From Fabrea salina (Eukaryota; Ciliophora; Heterotrichea; Heterotrichida; Fabreidae), in contig JALIHJ010000024.1 in assembly GCA_022984795.1 (NCBI GenBank), positions 223,808-287,807 of the forward strand: DNA of 64,000 bases, written 5' to 3'. Every line of letters starts with the position of its first letter. Positions within the stretch are counted from its first letter, which is position 1. Of this stretch, positions 29,611 through 38,244 are shown piece by piece. The notes under the pieces were generated by a model, which was not told where the DNA came from, made no database searches, and saw only the letters and a list, made by a program, of their open reading frames with translations. A program made the translations under genes and the position numbers.

Positions 29611-32061
29611 ATGGAAGAGCGAGGAGGACGTGGACGAGGTAGAGGCCAAAGAGGCGACAGGGGCGGTGACAGGGGCAGAGGATCCCGAGGCCGACAAGAT
29701 AGAGGAGGCCCAAGGGGAGGTGACAGGGGAGGTGACAGGGGCAGAGCACCTCGGGGGGGGAGAGGACAGTCAGGTCCACCTCAGCCCGCTGGACCAACGA
29801 AAATACTGACAAATTTCTACGATCTCGCAAGCAACCCCGCCAATAACGTGGGACTTTATTTTGTGGAGTTCGCCCCTGACGTAGAGGCCCAAAATAGGCC
29901 TTTAAGAATGAAGCTGATCAGCAGCGTGAGGGCCAAAGTCAAAGAACTAGTTGGGGACTTTTTGGTCATGGGGCTGAATGTAATTGCCCAGAGGCAAAGG
30001 GCAGACCCCTTCAGTTTCGAAACTGAGCATGAAGGCGAACAGTACATGATGAACTTCAGACTGGTAGGCACTATTGGCCAAGAGAACAAAGACGCTTTCA
30101 GGATGTACGCCAACGTGGCACTGAAGAGGATGATTGGAGCTATAGGACTCCGGCAAGTAACCCGGCAACCAAAGTACTTCGACCCCAACAACGTTGCTGA
30201 TATTCCCCAAAGAGGACTTGAAGTCTGGAGAGGCTACCTAGCTGGGTTTGGACACCACATGGACAGATTGCTGCTCAACATTGACTTTTCGTCCAAAATC
30301 ATCAGAACCCAGACTGTCTACGGAATGATTGAAGAAATAAAGAAGAACAGCCGCGGAGAACAACTTGCCCAGGCCTTGAACAAGGCTTTAGTTGACCAGA
30401 TTGTGATGACTAGATACGGCAACAACAGGTGCTACAAGATTTCAGAAGTGCTACTAGACGAAAACCCAAGCCACACCTTCGACAAAAGAGGAGAGCAGAT
30501 CTCTTACATGGACTACTTCAGGTCCCAGTACGGCCAAAAAATCACTGACGCCCGACAACCCTTACTGAAGGTCTTTTTGGAAAGAGAAAAAAGGGAAATC
30601 AGACTCATTCCTGAACTTTGCTGCCCCACTGGACTTACTGACGAAATGCGCAACGACTTCAGGTGCATGAACGACGTGGCAAACTTTACGAGACTCAGAC
30701 CCAACGACAGACAAGCCACCACCAACCAACTTGCTGAAAGTCTAGAAACCAACCCCCAAGCTAGACAAATCGGGGAGGAATTCACCGTGAGAATAGACCC
30801 CCGTCCACTAGAAGTTACAGGGCACAAACTCGCAATGCCCCAAATTAATGTAGGAAGGGACCGCTTGCAGGTGGACGACAAAGCCAACTTCATGATCAGA
30901 GACAACATTCTCGAGCCCATAGCCATTAAGTACTGGGCAGTGATTTCAACGAACCAAGACCAGAGGTACAGGGAAAGCCTCATCAAGACTCTGTTCAGCA
31001 AAGCCAACTCTATGGGCGTGGAACTAGGAGACCCCTACAAAATAGACTTCAACCCCAACAACTTAGAGTCTATCATTTCAAACCTGCACAAACCACCCCA
31101 GAACAGGCCTGCACCTGAAATAGCCCTTATAATTCTGCCACCTAAGTTCAGACACATGTACGGGGTCATCAAAGACAAGTGCACTAGAGTCTCAGGAGTG
31201 CCCACTCAAGTAGTGATGGCCAACACTTTGGGCAACCAAAAAAGGTACGACTCTGCTGTGTCCAAAATTCTACTCCAAATCATTGCTAAACGAAGTGCCT
31301 CTCTTTGGGCAGTTACCCCCACTGAAGGAATACCCGCTAAAACCATGATGGTGGGAATTGATGTTTTCCACGACAACGTGAGGAAGCAAGAAAGTGTAGT
31401 GGGGCTAGTTGCTTCTGTGCACCCCGACTTCAGTAAGTTCTATTCAACTGTGCACTTCCAAGGCAAGACTGGCGAAGAAATTGCGCCTGGAATAGGCAAT
31501 GCCATGAGAAATGCTCTCAAGGCGTTCTACAAGACTACAAGGGAAAGATTCATGCCTGAGTGCATAATTGTGTATAGAGACGGAGTAGGCGATTCCCAAA
31601 TAGAAGCTGTGAGGAACCTAGAAATCGAGGCAATGAAGCAAACTTTCCAAGAACTCGAAATCAACCCATCCCTCATCTACATCATTGTGAACAAGCAAAC
31701 CAACGCTAAGTTCTACGAAAGGTCTCAGAGAGGAATCGACAACCCTAGACCTGGCACAGTCATTATGGACGAAGTAGTTCCCAACCCTGAGAGCTTTTGG
31801 CTCATTTCCCACGCCGTGACCCAGGGAATGGCTTCCCCCACCAGGTACGAGGTAATCCACAAAGATGTTAGGGGACCAGAAATCTCTACCAAAATGCTAG
31901 CCGAACTCTCGTTCAAGATGTGCTACATGTACTACAACTGGACCGGGGGCATCAAAGTCCCTGCTCCTGTTATGATGGCCGACCGCATTGCCCAGATGGT
32001 TGGACAACATATCCATGCAGAAACTCTCGAGCCCATCAGAATGCTACCTTGGTATTATTAA
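29611..32061 (+). CDS. Piwi-clade Argonaute protein
   Basis: An 816-residue Argonaute of the Piwi clade. Residues 2-53 are a Gly/Arg-rich tail with RGG-type repeats, a usual site of arginine methylation and Tudor binding. The PAZ domain is about 225-325 (RYGNNRCYKISEV; SYMDYFRSQYG; DARQPLL). MID spans about 440-570 and PIWI about 575-816. Slicer residues: Asp584 (GIDVFHD), the Glu in GKTGEE near 621, and Asp657 (VYRDG). The fourth position, normally His in 'YAHKLA', is Asp791 in MADRIAQ. Other Argonautes tolerate Asp there, so activity is possible. In ciliates Piwi proteins carry small RNAs that guide DNA elimination during macronuclear development; whether this copy is developmental or vegetative cannot be told. 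It ends 25 bases from the convergent reductase gene. Confidence 0.95.
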   Translation: MEERGGRGRGRGQRGDRGGDRGRGSRGRQDRGGPRGGDRGGDRGRAPRGGRGQSGPPQPAGPTKILTNFYDLASNPANNVGLYFVEFAPDVEAQNRPLRMKLISSVRAKVKELVGDFLVMGLNVIAQRQRADPFSFETEHEGEQYMMNFRLVGTIGQENKDAFRMYANVALKRMIGAIGLRQVTRQPKYFDPNNVADIPQRGLEVWRGYLAGFGHHMDRLLLNIDFSSKIIRTQTVYGMIEEIKKNSRGEQLAQALNKALVDQIVMTRYGNNRCYKISEVLLDENPSHTFDKRGEQISYMDYFRSQYGQKITDARQPLLKVFLEREKREIRLIPELCCPTGLTDEMRNDFRCMNDVANFTRLRPNDRQATTNQLAESLETNPQARQIGEEFTVRIDPRPLEVTGHKLAMPQINVGRDRLQVDDKANFMIRDNILEPIAIKYWAVISTNQDQRYRESLIKTLFSKANSMGVELGDPYKIDFNPNNLESIISNLHKPPQNRPAPEIALIILPPKFRHMYGVIKDKCTRVSGVPTQVVMANTLGNQKRYDSAVSKILLQIIAKRSASLWAVTPTEGIPAKTMMVGIDVFHDNVRKQESVVGLVASVHPDFSKFYSTVHFQGKTGEEIAPGIGNAMRNALKAFYKTTRERFMPECIIVYRDGVGDSQIEAVRNLEIEAMKQTFQELEINPSLIYIIVNKQTNAKFYERSQRGIDNPRPGTVIMDEVVPNPESFWLISHAVTQGMASPTRYEVIHKDVRGPEISTKMLAELSFKMCYMYYNWTGGIKVPAPVMMADRIAQMVGQHIHAETLEPIRMLPWYY

Positions 32062-32086
32062 CTAATGCCTATTTAACTTAAGTGTG

Positions 32087-34051
32087 TTAAAGTTCTTCGT
32101 CTCCACAGTTGTCACAGAATACGTCTGGAAAGGAGGGTCTCTCAACTTCAGTCTGTGTTGCCTTCAAACCGCTTGAAACTGTTATTTGGCTCATCATTTC
32201 TTGGTACTTGGCTTGGGTAATGCTTTCGTAGGGCATCTGGGGGTAGGGAATAAGAGGAGTGTGAGGTAGAAAGCTCACTCCTTTGAGCTTGTGTTGGAAG
32301 TGCTCCAAGGCAGGCACTAGTAGTTGGGACTCTTCTTGGGGGTCAAACGACACAGTGCAGGAGACTTGGTTGTCTGCCCAGTACTTCTGCATGAAGGCAG
32401 CCAAGTCCAGTTGCTCCCACATGCTCACTTGGGAAGCCACTTTGACTCCTGGGTCCACACTAACAGGCACTGACACTACAGAGGTGTTTGGGGAGTAGAC
32501 GTCGGGTTCAATGGGGTAGTTCTGGGCTCTCAGTTTGGACAGCAGTGCTTGGTCAGTGTTGGGAACCCTCACTCTCCGGATGTAGAAGTGAGAGTGGGGA
32601 AAGTGAAGTCCTGGAGTGGCTCCAGCTAGCAAGGAAACAGTTCCACTTGGCTTCACAGAAGTAATCTTAATGGACTGGGGGATTCCTAGTTGCTGGGAAA
32701 CTTCTTTGTCGAAGCCCTTCAGAAAGCTGTAGCCTCCTTCACACCACTCCCTCAGAGTTTCAAGGTTGTTGTTCCCTAAGAACTGGGCTATCCCAGTGAG
32801 GCTGCAGCCTATTCTTCTGTTTCTCGACATTACTTCTCTGGTTTCTTTCCAGTGAGTAGGCCCTAAGGTAACTGCCTTAGCGTACATAAAGGCGTACTTA
32901 AGGGTGTCCTTAAACTCCTCAAAGGACTTATGGTTGTTGATAAACACCTCCACCAAGCAGCACAGTTCGTAGGACTCCAGAGTCTGCTCTAAGCAAGGGT
33001 TACCTCCAAGTGCCTTGCTGTCCTTGAAGTCAGGTTCCTCACACATGCGGCTGTACTTCTGCATGTTTTCAAGCCAGGCTAAACCCGGCTCCCCGTTTTT
33101 GGCAATGCACTCAGCTATTTGTCGGTAGTCCATGCCTACTTCAGCCAGCACAGAGTTGTTGCTTGACCACCCGTACTCGATTCTTTCCGGGTGTTTGTTG
33201 TAATCTTTGAGTTCTAGGAACTCGTAGTCGTGAGGCTCTCCAAAGGCGATTTCCGCTGTTCTGCGGATGTTGCCTGACACAACGCACTTCCCAATCAAGT
33301 TCATCAGGTCAACAATGTCTTGAGAAGTGAGAGGCAGTCCTTCTCTCTTCTGGAGCACAGAGGACACTAGGCTGTGTAATTCTATCAAAGGCCCAGGTCC
33401 TGATGAGACTCCCCCGAAAGTCCTGAGAATGTGTCCTGCAGGTCTTATTTGGGAGTAGTCAAATTCAGGAACTGGGCCTCCCCCAAAGTAAGCTTGTAAC
33501 AGAACTTGGAGTGACTCTACCCATCCTTCTCTAGTGTCGTCAACTTTGAACTGAAAGGAACCTTGAGGTTTTTGTATTTTCACTTTGCCTGCGCCTTTGG
33601 TGTCGAAACCCACCCCTACTCCCAGCATAGAAGCATCCATCAAAAAAGTAAATGGTTTGCAAGCTGTTTCAGGCGTTAAGTCTTGAGTGGAAACAAAGGC
33701 ACAGTTGTTTAAGGCTGCGTAGAGTCCTTTTGACTCTGTGATTTTACTTCCCATTCCCCAGAGTCCCCTTCCAGGAGGAGTGAACTTGAAGTTAAAGATT
33801 TTATCGTACATTACTTGGGCGTTCTTCTGAAGAGTTTCTGGGTCTACTGAGCTGTGTGCTTCCCAGAGCCCAAATGTGCCATTTACAACTCGCTCAACTG
33901 TTTCTGCCCAGTTTTCGTACTTGCCGTCGTTCTGGAGTCTTGAGTAGGAGCGTCTGTAAACTATTTCTCCCAGTCCGTTGAATCCAAAGGGAGGAGGGAG
34001 TTCTCTGTACCTGTTCACGAAGTCTGTGTTGATTCTAAAGCAGCGTTTCAT
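32087..34051 (-). CDS. nrdJ: adenosylcobalamin-dependent ribonucleoside-triphosphate reductase (class II)
   Basis: A 654-residue monomeric reductase closely following the Lactobacillus leichmannii RTPR plan. The reducing and radical cysteines are at matching places: Cys117 (NNCAFVS), Cys353 with Glu355 in NPCLEQ, and Cys364 in ELCCLVE, exactly 11 residues after Cys353 as in RTPR. A C-terminal CDNC pair (646/649) would carry electrons from thioredoxin. SVKPSGTVSLLAG is a conserved substrate-site loop. It makes dNTPs from NTPs using vitamin B12 and needs no oxygen, unlike the usual eukaryotic class I enzyme. The family is mostly bacterial, with scattered protists such as Euglena; transfer from bacteria is likely but old, since its base use looks like its neighbours. 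It has no visible intron. Confidence 0.94.
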   Translation of the reverse strand: MKRCFRINTDFVNRYRELPPPFGFNGLGEIVYRRSYSRLQNDGKYENWAETVERVVNGTFGLWEAHSSVDPETLQKNAQVMYDKIFNFKFTPPGRGLWGMGSKITESKGLYAALNNCAFVSTQDLTPETACKPFTFLMDASMLGVGVGFDTKGAGKVKIQKPQGSFQFKVDDTREGWVESLQVLLQAYFGGGPVPEFDYSQIRPAGHILRTFGGVSSGPGPLIELHSLVSSVLQKREGLPLTSQDIVDLMNLIGKCVVSGNIRRTAEIAFGEPHDYEFLELKDYNKHPERIEYGWSSNNSVLAEVGMDYRQIAECIAKNGEPGLAWLENMQKYSRMCEEPDFKDSKALGGNPCLEQTLESYELCCLVEVFINNHKSFEEFKDTLKYAFMYAKAVTLGPTHWKETREVMSRNRRIGCSLTGIAQFLGNNNLETLREWCEGGYSFLKGFDKEVSQQLGIPQSIKITSVKPSGTVSLLAGATPGLHFPHSHFYIRRVRVPNTDQALLSKLRAQNYPIEPDVYSPNTSVVSVPVSVDPGVKVASQVSMWEQLDLAAFMQKYWADNQVSCTVSFDPQEESQLLVPALEHFQHKLKGVSFLPHTPLIPYPQMPYESITQAKYQEMMSQITVSSGLKATQTEVERPSFPDVFCDNCGDEEL

Positions 34052-34063
34052 ATTTATTAATGG

Positions 34064-36190
34064 CTAAAGGTCCTCCTTTTTGGGTTTTGGACGGGGAGTG
34101 TTTTTAATGTCCTGGACTCTTTTTTCGACTCCTTTGAGTTTAGCAGTTACTGTGTTGGTTTTGAGGGCAGGAGTTTCATAAAGGGGGGTTTGGCTTTGTT
34201 CTTCGACTTTTTGGTCCAACCAGACTTTTGTGTCTTCAATCAGTTTGGAAACCTTGGCTTTTTCTTCTGTTTCAACCCAGGTTTTGGTTTTGTTGAGGTA
34301 CTCCATGTCTTTGTGGAGTTCTTGTAGCTTCAAGTAAGCATCTAGAACTACTTCTTCTCTGTTAAGTAGTTCCCTTTCTCTTTCTAAGGCTGGGTTTACT
34401 ATTTCTTCTATTTCTAGTTTCTTGGCAAGAACCCTTTCGCTGGTGTAAGTTTCTGACTCAGCCCAGTCCAAGGCCTCTTGAAGGGCTTTAGTGGCACTTT
34501 GGAGTTCGTCTTCTTTCCAGACACTCAGAAACTCAGGTCCTTCTAGTTTTTCTCTGAGATAGTAAACTAAACTTTCAAGTTCGTTTCTGTACTGTGCTTT
34601 CAACTTAAGTTCTTCATCATACTTAGTAAAAGTGTCCAGTTTTTTCCTGAGAGCTTTGACTTCTTCTTCGTCAAGAGGAAAGGGTTCTTCCAAGTACTTT
34701 TCACTAAAAGACAAAGTTTCTCTGTATATTTTTTTCTTTTTGTAGGTTTCTTCAGACTCTTCATCAGTAACTTCTACTTCTGTTTCAACTTTAGCTTGCA
34801 CACTACTCAACTTAGCTACTCCGCTGGAGTCCAGTTCCAGAGTAACCAGTATAGTTGGAGTGACTCCGTACTTTTTCTTCAAAAGCTCCACTTCAGTTAT
34901 TTGGTAACTCACAAAGTCAACAAAAGTGTCTTCGTACTTAGCAGCCAGTGTGATTTCTAAGTTGCTATCGGAGTTCAAGGACACCTTTTTAAAGGACCCC
35001 AAGTTAGAGAGTTCTTTAAAAACTACTGACTCCCTAAGCTCTCCAAATCTAGCTTTAATTGGGTAGGGGAGCTTATCTGATATCCAAATAGGCTTTACAC
35101 GGACCTCTTCTGTGAAGTTAGCTGCATAAACAGCAGACCCATAAGCCATTGCTTCGTATCCGTTTAAGTGGGTTTGGGGTTCTAGGTACTTGTTTTTAAT
35201 GACTTCTTGCACCTTTGGAATTCTAGAAACTCCTCCAACCAACTCTATTTGGGTGAGTTCGTCCAGTCTTAAGTTAGCTTTTTCAAGCACCCTGTCAATA
35301 GGTTCAGTTAGTGCTTCGGGCTGGATAAGGGTCTCAAAGTCTTCTCTTTCAAAGGTAAAGTCTAGTTCACTCACAGGCACACTTTTGCTTGCACTCAACT
35401 TTTTCTTGAGTGAATTGGCTTCGCGCAACAGCTTGGCTTCTGCTTTGGGGTTTCTTTCTTGGGTCTTCTGCAGCAAGCGTCCAAGTATTTTCTGGTCGAA
35501 AACGCTGCCTCCTGTAGAAGTAGAGGAAGCATGTGCAAGGACTTCAATGTTTTCAACTGGCTTGCTGCTGAGCTTGCTGAACCTTTTCATGCCTAAGTTG
35601 TACTTGGCCAGAGTCACTTGGAGTTGCGAAGAACCTAAGTTGTAAAACAGTATGAACTGGGTAGTCGAGTTGTCGAACCTGTCAATTCCGTAGTAAAGTG
35701 CAGCTGCAGTGTTTTCGTGCATCAAACTGTGCACTTGGAGTCTAGCAGCTTCTGCCAAAGCAAGCAAGTTTTTTCTCTGAGCTTGTTTGTAGTGACTTGG
35801 AATAGTGATTACGCACTCTCTTCCTTTTTCTGAAGTTTGTTTGTCTGAAATCTTGCGAATATGCTCTAAAACCATAGCTTCTGCTTGGTCTTGAGTGACC
35901 CGCCCATTGCTGAACTCCAAAGACTCACCTGTTCTCTGAGTGTAGTTGAACCCAGCAAAGGGGTCTTTAACTAAGTAAGCACTTGCGTCTTCGCCAAAAA
36001 GTCTTTTTGAATCAGAAAAAGCTACTAAGTGAGGTATCATTCTTTTGGAATGCTGGCTCTCAAGCATCCCGAACTTCTTTCCTGGCTGAATGATTGAAGT
36101 CTTGATGAGTTCAGAGCCCAAATCTATGCCGATGACTGCAGCTTGTGTGGAAAACTGCAGTGCTAACACAATACACGTGTAAAAAATCAT
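34064..36190 (-). CDS. HYOU1: ER Hsp70 of the HYOU1/GRP170 (Lhs1) type
   Basis: A 708-residue Hsp70-superfamily chaperone starting with a signal peptide (MIFYTCIVLALQFSTQ) that runs into the ATPase domain (VIGIDLGSELIKTSII). The nucleotide-binding lobe is clear, including YNLGSSQLQVT-like phosphate 2 and VGGVSRIPKVQ adenosine motifs. The substrate part is long, acidic and Lys-rich, as in GRP170. It ends KKEDL, which is reminiscent of but does not match the KDEL-type retrieval signal. GRP170 acts as a nucleotide-exchange factor and holdase with BiP in the ER. It is shorter than the roughly 1,000-residue animal protein. Longer upstream frames use non-ATG starts and would overlap ALG11. It shares a 20-base divergent spacer with ALG11, so joint control is plausible. 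Confidence 0.87.
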   Translation of the reverse strand: MIFYTCIVLALQFSTQAAVIGIDLGSELIKTSIIQPGKKFGMLESQHSKRMIPHLVAFSDSKRLFGEDASAYLVKDPFAGFNYTQRTGESLEFSNGRVTQDQAEAMVLEHIRKISDKQTSEKGRECVITIPSHYKQAQRKNLLALAEAARLQVHSLMHENTAAALYYGIDRFDNSTTQFILFYNLGSSQLQVTLAKYNLGMKRFSKLSSKPVENIEVLAHASSTSTGGSVFDQKILGRLLQKTQERNPKAEAKLLREANSLKKKLSASKSVPVSELDFTFEREDFETLIQPEALTEPIDRVLEKANLRLDELTQIELVGGVSRIPKVQEVIKNKYLEPQTHLNGYEAMAYGSAVYAANFTEEVRVKPIWISDKLPYPIKARFGELRESVVFKELSNLGSFKKVSLNSDSNLEITLAAKYEDTFVDFVSYQITEVELLKKKYGVTPTILVTLELDSSGVAKLSSVQAKVETEVEVTDEESEETYKKKKIYRETLSFSEKYLEEPFPLDEEEVKALRKKLDTFTKYDEELKLKAQYRNELESLVYYLREKLEGPEFLSVWKEDELQSATKALQEALDWAESETYTSERVLAKKLEIEEIVNPALERERELLNREEVVLDAYLKLQELHKDMEYLNKTKTWVETEEKAKVSKLIEDTKVWLDQKVEEQSQTPLYETPALKTNTVTAKLKGVEKRVQDIKNTPRPKPKKEDL

Positions 36191-36210
36191 GGCAGTATTG
36201 CAATTAAGAA

Positions 36211-37581
36211 ATGATATGGTACTTACTAGCAACACTCGGCCTTTTGAGCTTGGCCCTTTTAGGCTCAGCACTTTGGGTTCGCTTCAAAAGGAAAGGAAAC
36301 TACATAGGGATTCTGCACCCTTACTGGTAAAGGTTACTCAGCAACAGCGGAGGGGGCGGAGAAAGAGTTCTTTGGACTGCTTTGAAGTACCTAGTTTCTT
36401 CCCAAAACCAACTTAAGTTTGTGATTTACACTACTGACACCGAAGCCCCAGAAGTCATCTTCCAAAAAACTAAGGAACTTTTCGGCATTGACTTAAACAA
36501 GACCAACATATCATTTTGCTACCTAGGAAGGAAAAAGTGGATGGAAGCCAAAACCTACCCAGTCCTGACACTTCTAGGACAGTTCTGGGGGTCCTTTTTA
36601 GTTACAGAAGAAGCCCTTAGGAAGTTCCCAGTTAAAGTAATGATAGACACCCATGGGCACCCTGGAGGGTATTTTTATGCTAAACTTTCAGGAGTCAAAG
36701 TGGTGAGTTACGTGCACTACCCCACTATCTCCCTAGACATGCTTCAAAGAGTCAGAGAACTAAGGCCTTCTTACAACAACGCTTCCCGAATTGCAAGTTC
36801 CGTTAGCATAAGTAAAGCCAAACTTGTGTACTACTACTTTCTGCTCCAAGCCTACAAAGCCATGGGGTACTTCTGTGACCTAGCTCTGTGTAACTCAAAC
36901 TGGACATTCAACCACATAAACAACACTTGGAAAACCCACTGCGAAGTTCTTTACCCACCTTGCGACATTGAAGCCTTTTTAAACATTCCTATAAAAAAGA
37001 ACCCTGAATCAGTAAAGTTGATATCAGTGGGACAGTTCAGACCAGAAAAGGACCATGAACTCCAATTACAAGCACTTGCCAAACTGATTCAAAGCAACCA
37101 CCAACTTTCCAACACCAAACTGCTTTTAGTGGGCTCTTGCAGAAACCAAGAAGACTACCAAAGAGTGGAGTCTATCAAAAGCTTGTCAAGTAAGCTTGCA
37201 ATACAAAACAACGTTGAGTTCCACTTGAACGTGAAGTTCCAAGAACTTTTAGAGTTGCTGGGGTCAGCAAACGTTGGACTGCACAGTATGTGGAACGAAC
37301 ACTTTGGAATCTGTGTGGTGGAAATGATGGCAGCAGGACTGGTGACTCTTGCCCACAACTCTGGAGGACCTAAGTACGACATAATCACTCCAGAACAAAA
37401 TGGTTTCTTAGCTGGAAGTCCAGAGGAGTATGCTGAGTGCCTTGAAAAGGTGATCCTTAACTACTCCAACTACTCAGGACTACGAAAGGCCGCACGGGAA
37501 CGTTCAAAGCAATTCTCCGAAAAGGCATTTGGCAAAGGCTTTAGCGAACACATAAAGGAATTCCTAAAAGATTTAAACTAA
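36211..37581 (+). CDS. ALG11: GDP-Man:Man3GlcNAc2-PP-dolichol alpha-1,2-mannosyltransferase ALG11 (one 15-base intron)
   Basis: Exons 36211-36326 and 36342-37581 give 451 residues. An N-terminal membrane helix (MIWYLLATLGLLSLALLG) anchors it in the ER. The hallmark ALG11 block appears only after removal of the 15-base intron: HPYCNSGGGGERVLW, with the Cys codon split by the intron. Other family motifs follow: IDTHGHPGGYFYAKL, the GT4 nucleotide-sugar site around VGQFRPEKDH, and the E(x7)E-type catalytic segment HFGICVVEMMAAG. ALG11 adds the fourth and fifth mannose of the lipid-linked oligosaccharide on the cytosolic face, a step in N-glycosylation. Its stop codon directly abuts that of the convergent snRNP gene. 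Many N-glycosylated surface proteins are predicted in the same window. Confidence 0.95.
36327..36341 (+). other. 15-base intron
   Basis: GTAAAGGTTACTCAG in ALG11. Splicing turns a reading that stops after HPYW into HPYCN followed by SGGGGERV, exactly the conserved family motif. This is the best-supported intron in the window because protein conservation fixes both ends to the base. Confidence 0.97.
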
Positions 37582-38238
37582 CTACCTTTTAGCATAGTTG
37601 ATTCTAAACTGGGAACTAGGGTTGAAGTAGTAAGAGTTGAGTCCTTTAAGGGCTTTGTTAGCTTGGCTGGAGTTTTTGAACTCTACAAAAGCTACTTGTT
37701 TTTCTGGAATGAGTCTTACTTCAGACAAACCTTCGTACAAACTGAAAACTAACTGGAGGCTGTGTTCAGTAATTGAGGAGTCGAGTCCCTCTACAAAGAG
37801 AATGTTGTGTTCGCCCAACTGAGTCCCAAGTGGAGCTTGTATGGCTTGTCCCCGTTTAGTAGCTTGTTTTTGTTTTAGTTTTTCAAAAAAAGCTTTTCTT
37901 TTGTAAGAATTGTCCCCCGGGTTCCGAGGAATGAAGGTGCCTTCGCGTTTGGCAATGACGTCAGACTTTGCTTTGGCAAAAGAAATCCTCAAAGGTTTTC
38001 CGTAGAAGTAGTAGTTCTGGAGAAGGTGCATGGCGTTAGTTGCGTCTTCTTTGGAGTCGTAAACAACAAAAGCCTGGCCTCTGATTCTGTATTGTTTTTG
38101 TACATTTACTTCAAGCACAGTTCCATACTGTGCAAACAGTTGGTACAGCAAGATTCTCATTTCTAAGTGGAACTTACCCTCAGGCTTTATTTTTTCGTTT
38201 AAGTTTTGTATGTATAGGGTTTCGTTGCTTTCTTCCAT
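37582..38238 (-). CDS. U1A/U2B''-type spliceosomal snRNP protein (one in-frame 15-base intron)
   Basis: Two RNA-recognition motifs with a basic linker, the plan of the SNF/U1A/U2B'' group. RRM1 has TLYIQNLNEKIK and RGQAFVVY; RRM2 has NILFVEGL and VAFVEFKN. Read straight through, the product has five extra residues after KPEG (KFHLE) exactly where the U1A helix must start. Removing a 15-base intron at 38163-38177 gives NLNEKIKPEEMRILLY, aligned without gaps to animal U1A/U2B''. Exons 38238-38178 and 38162-37582 give 213 residues, close to fly SNF (216). It binds stem-loops of U1 and/or U2 snRNA. The ATG at 38236-38238 is 6 bases from the divergent farnesyltransferase start, and its stop abuts that of ALG11. 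Confidence 0.93.
   Translation of the reverse strand: MEESNETLYIQNLNEKIKPEGKFHLEMRILLYQLFAQYGTVLEVNVQKQYRIRGQAFVVYDSKEDATNAMHLLQNYYFYGKPLRISFAKAKSDVIAKREGTFIPRNPGDNSYKRKAFFEKLKQKQATKRGQAIQAPLGTQLGEHNILFVEGLDSSITEHSLQLVFSLYEGLSEVRLIPEKQVAFVEFKNSSQANKALKGLNSYYFNPSSQFRINYAKR
38163..38177 (-). other. probable 15-base intron that does not break the frame
   Basis: On the minus strand it reads GTAAGTTCCACTTAG. It matches the other four introns in length, GTAA start, A at position 10 and CTTAG-type end. It carries no in-frame stop in its reading phase and its length is a multiple of three, so retention only adds five residues. Confidence 0.85.
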
Positions 38239-38244
38239 ACTAAT

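Noticed and set aside
32989-33003. A 15-base segment in the reductase gene reading GTAACCCTTGCTTAG on the coding strand, like an intron
   Set aside because: It encodes the NPCL part of the active site with catalytic Cys353, and the A at position 10 is missing. Removing it would destroy the enzyme.
34064-34078. KEDL end of the HYOU1-like protein as a proper ER retrieval signal
   Set aside because: The third residue is Asp rather than the near-invariant Glu; it was noted only as a resemblance.
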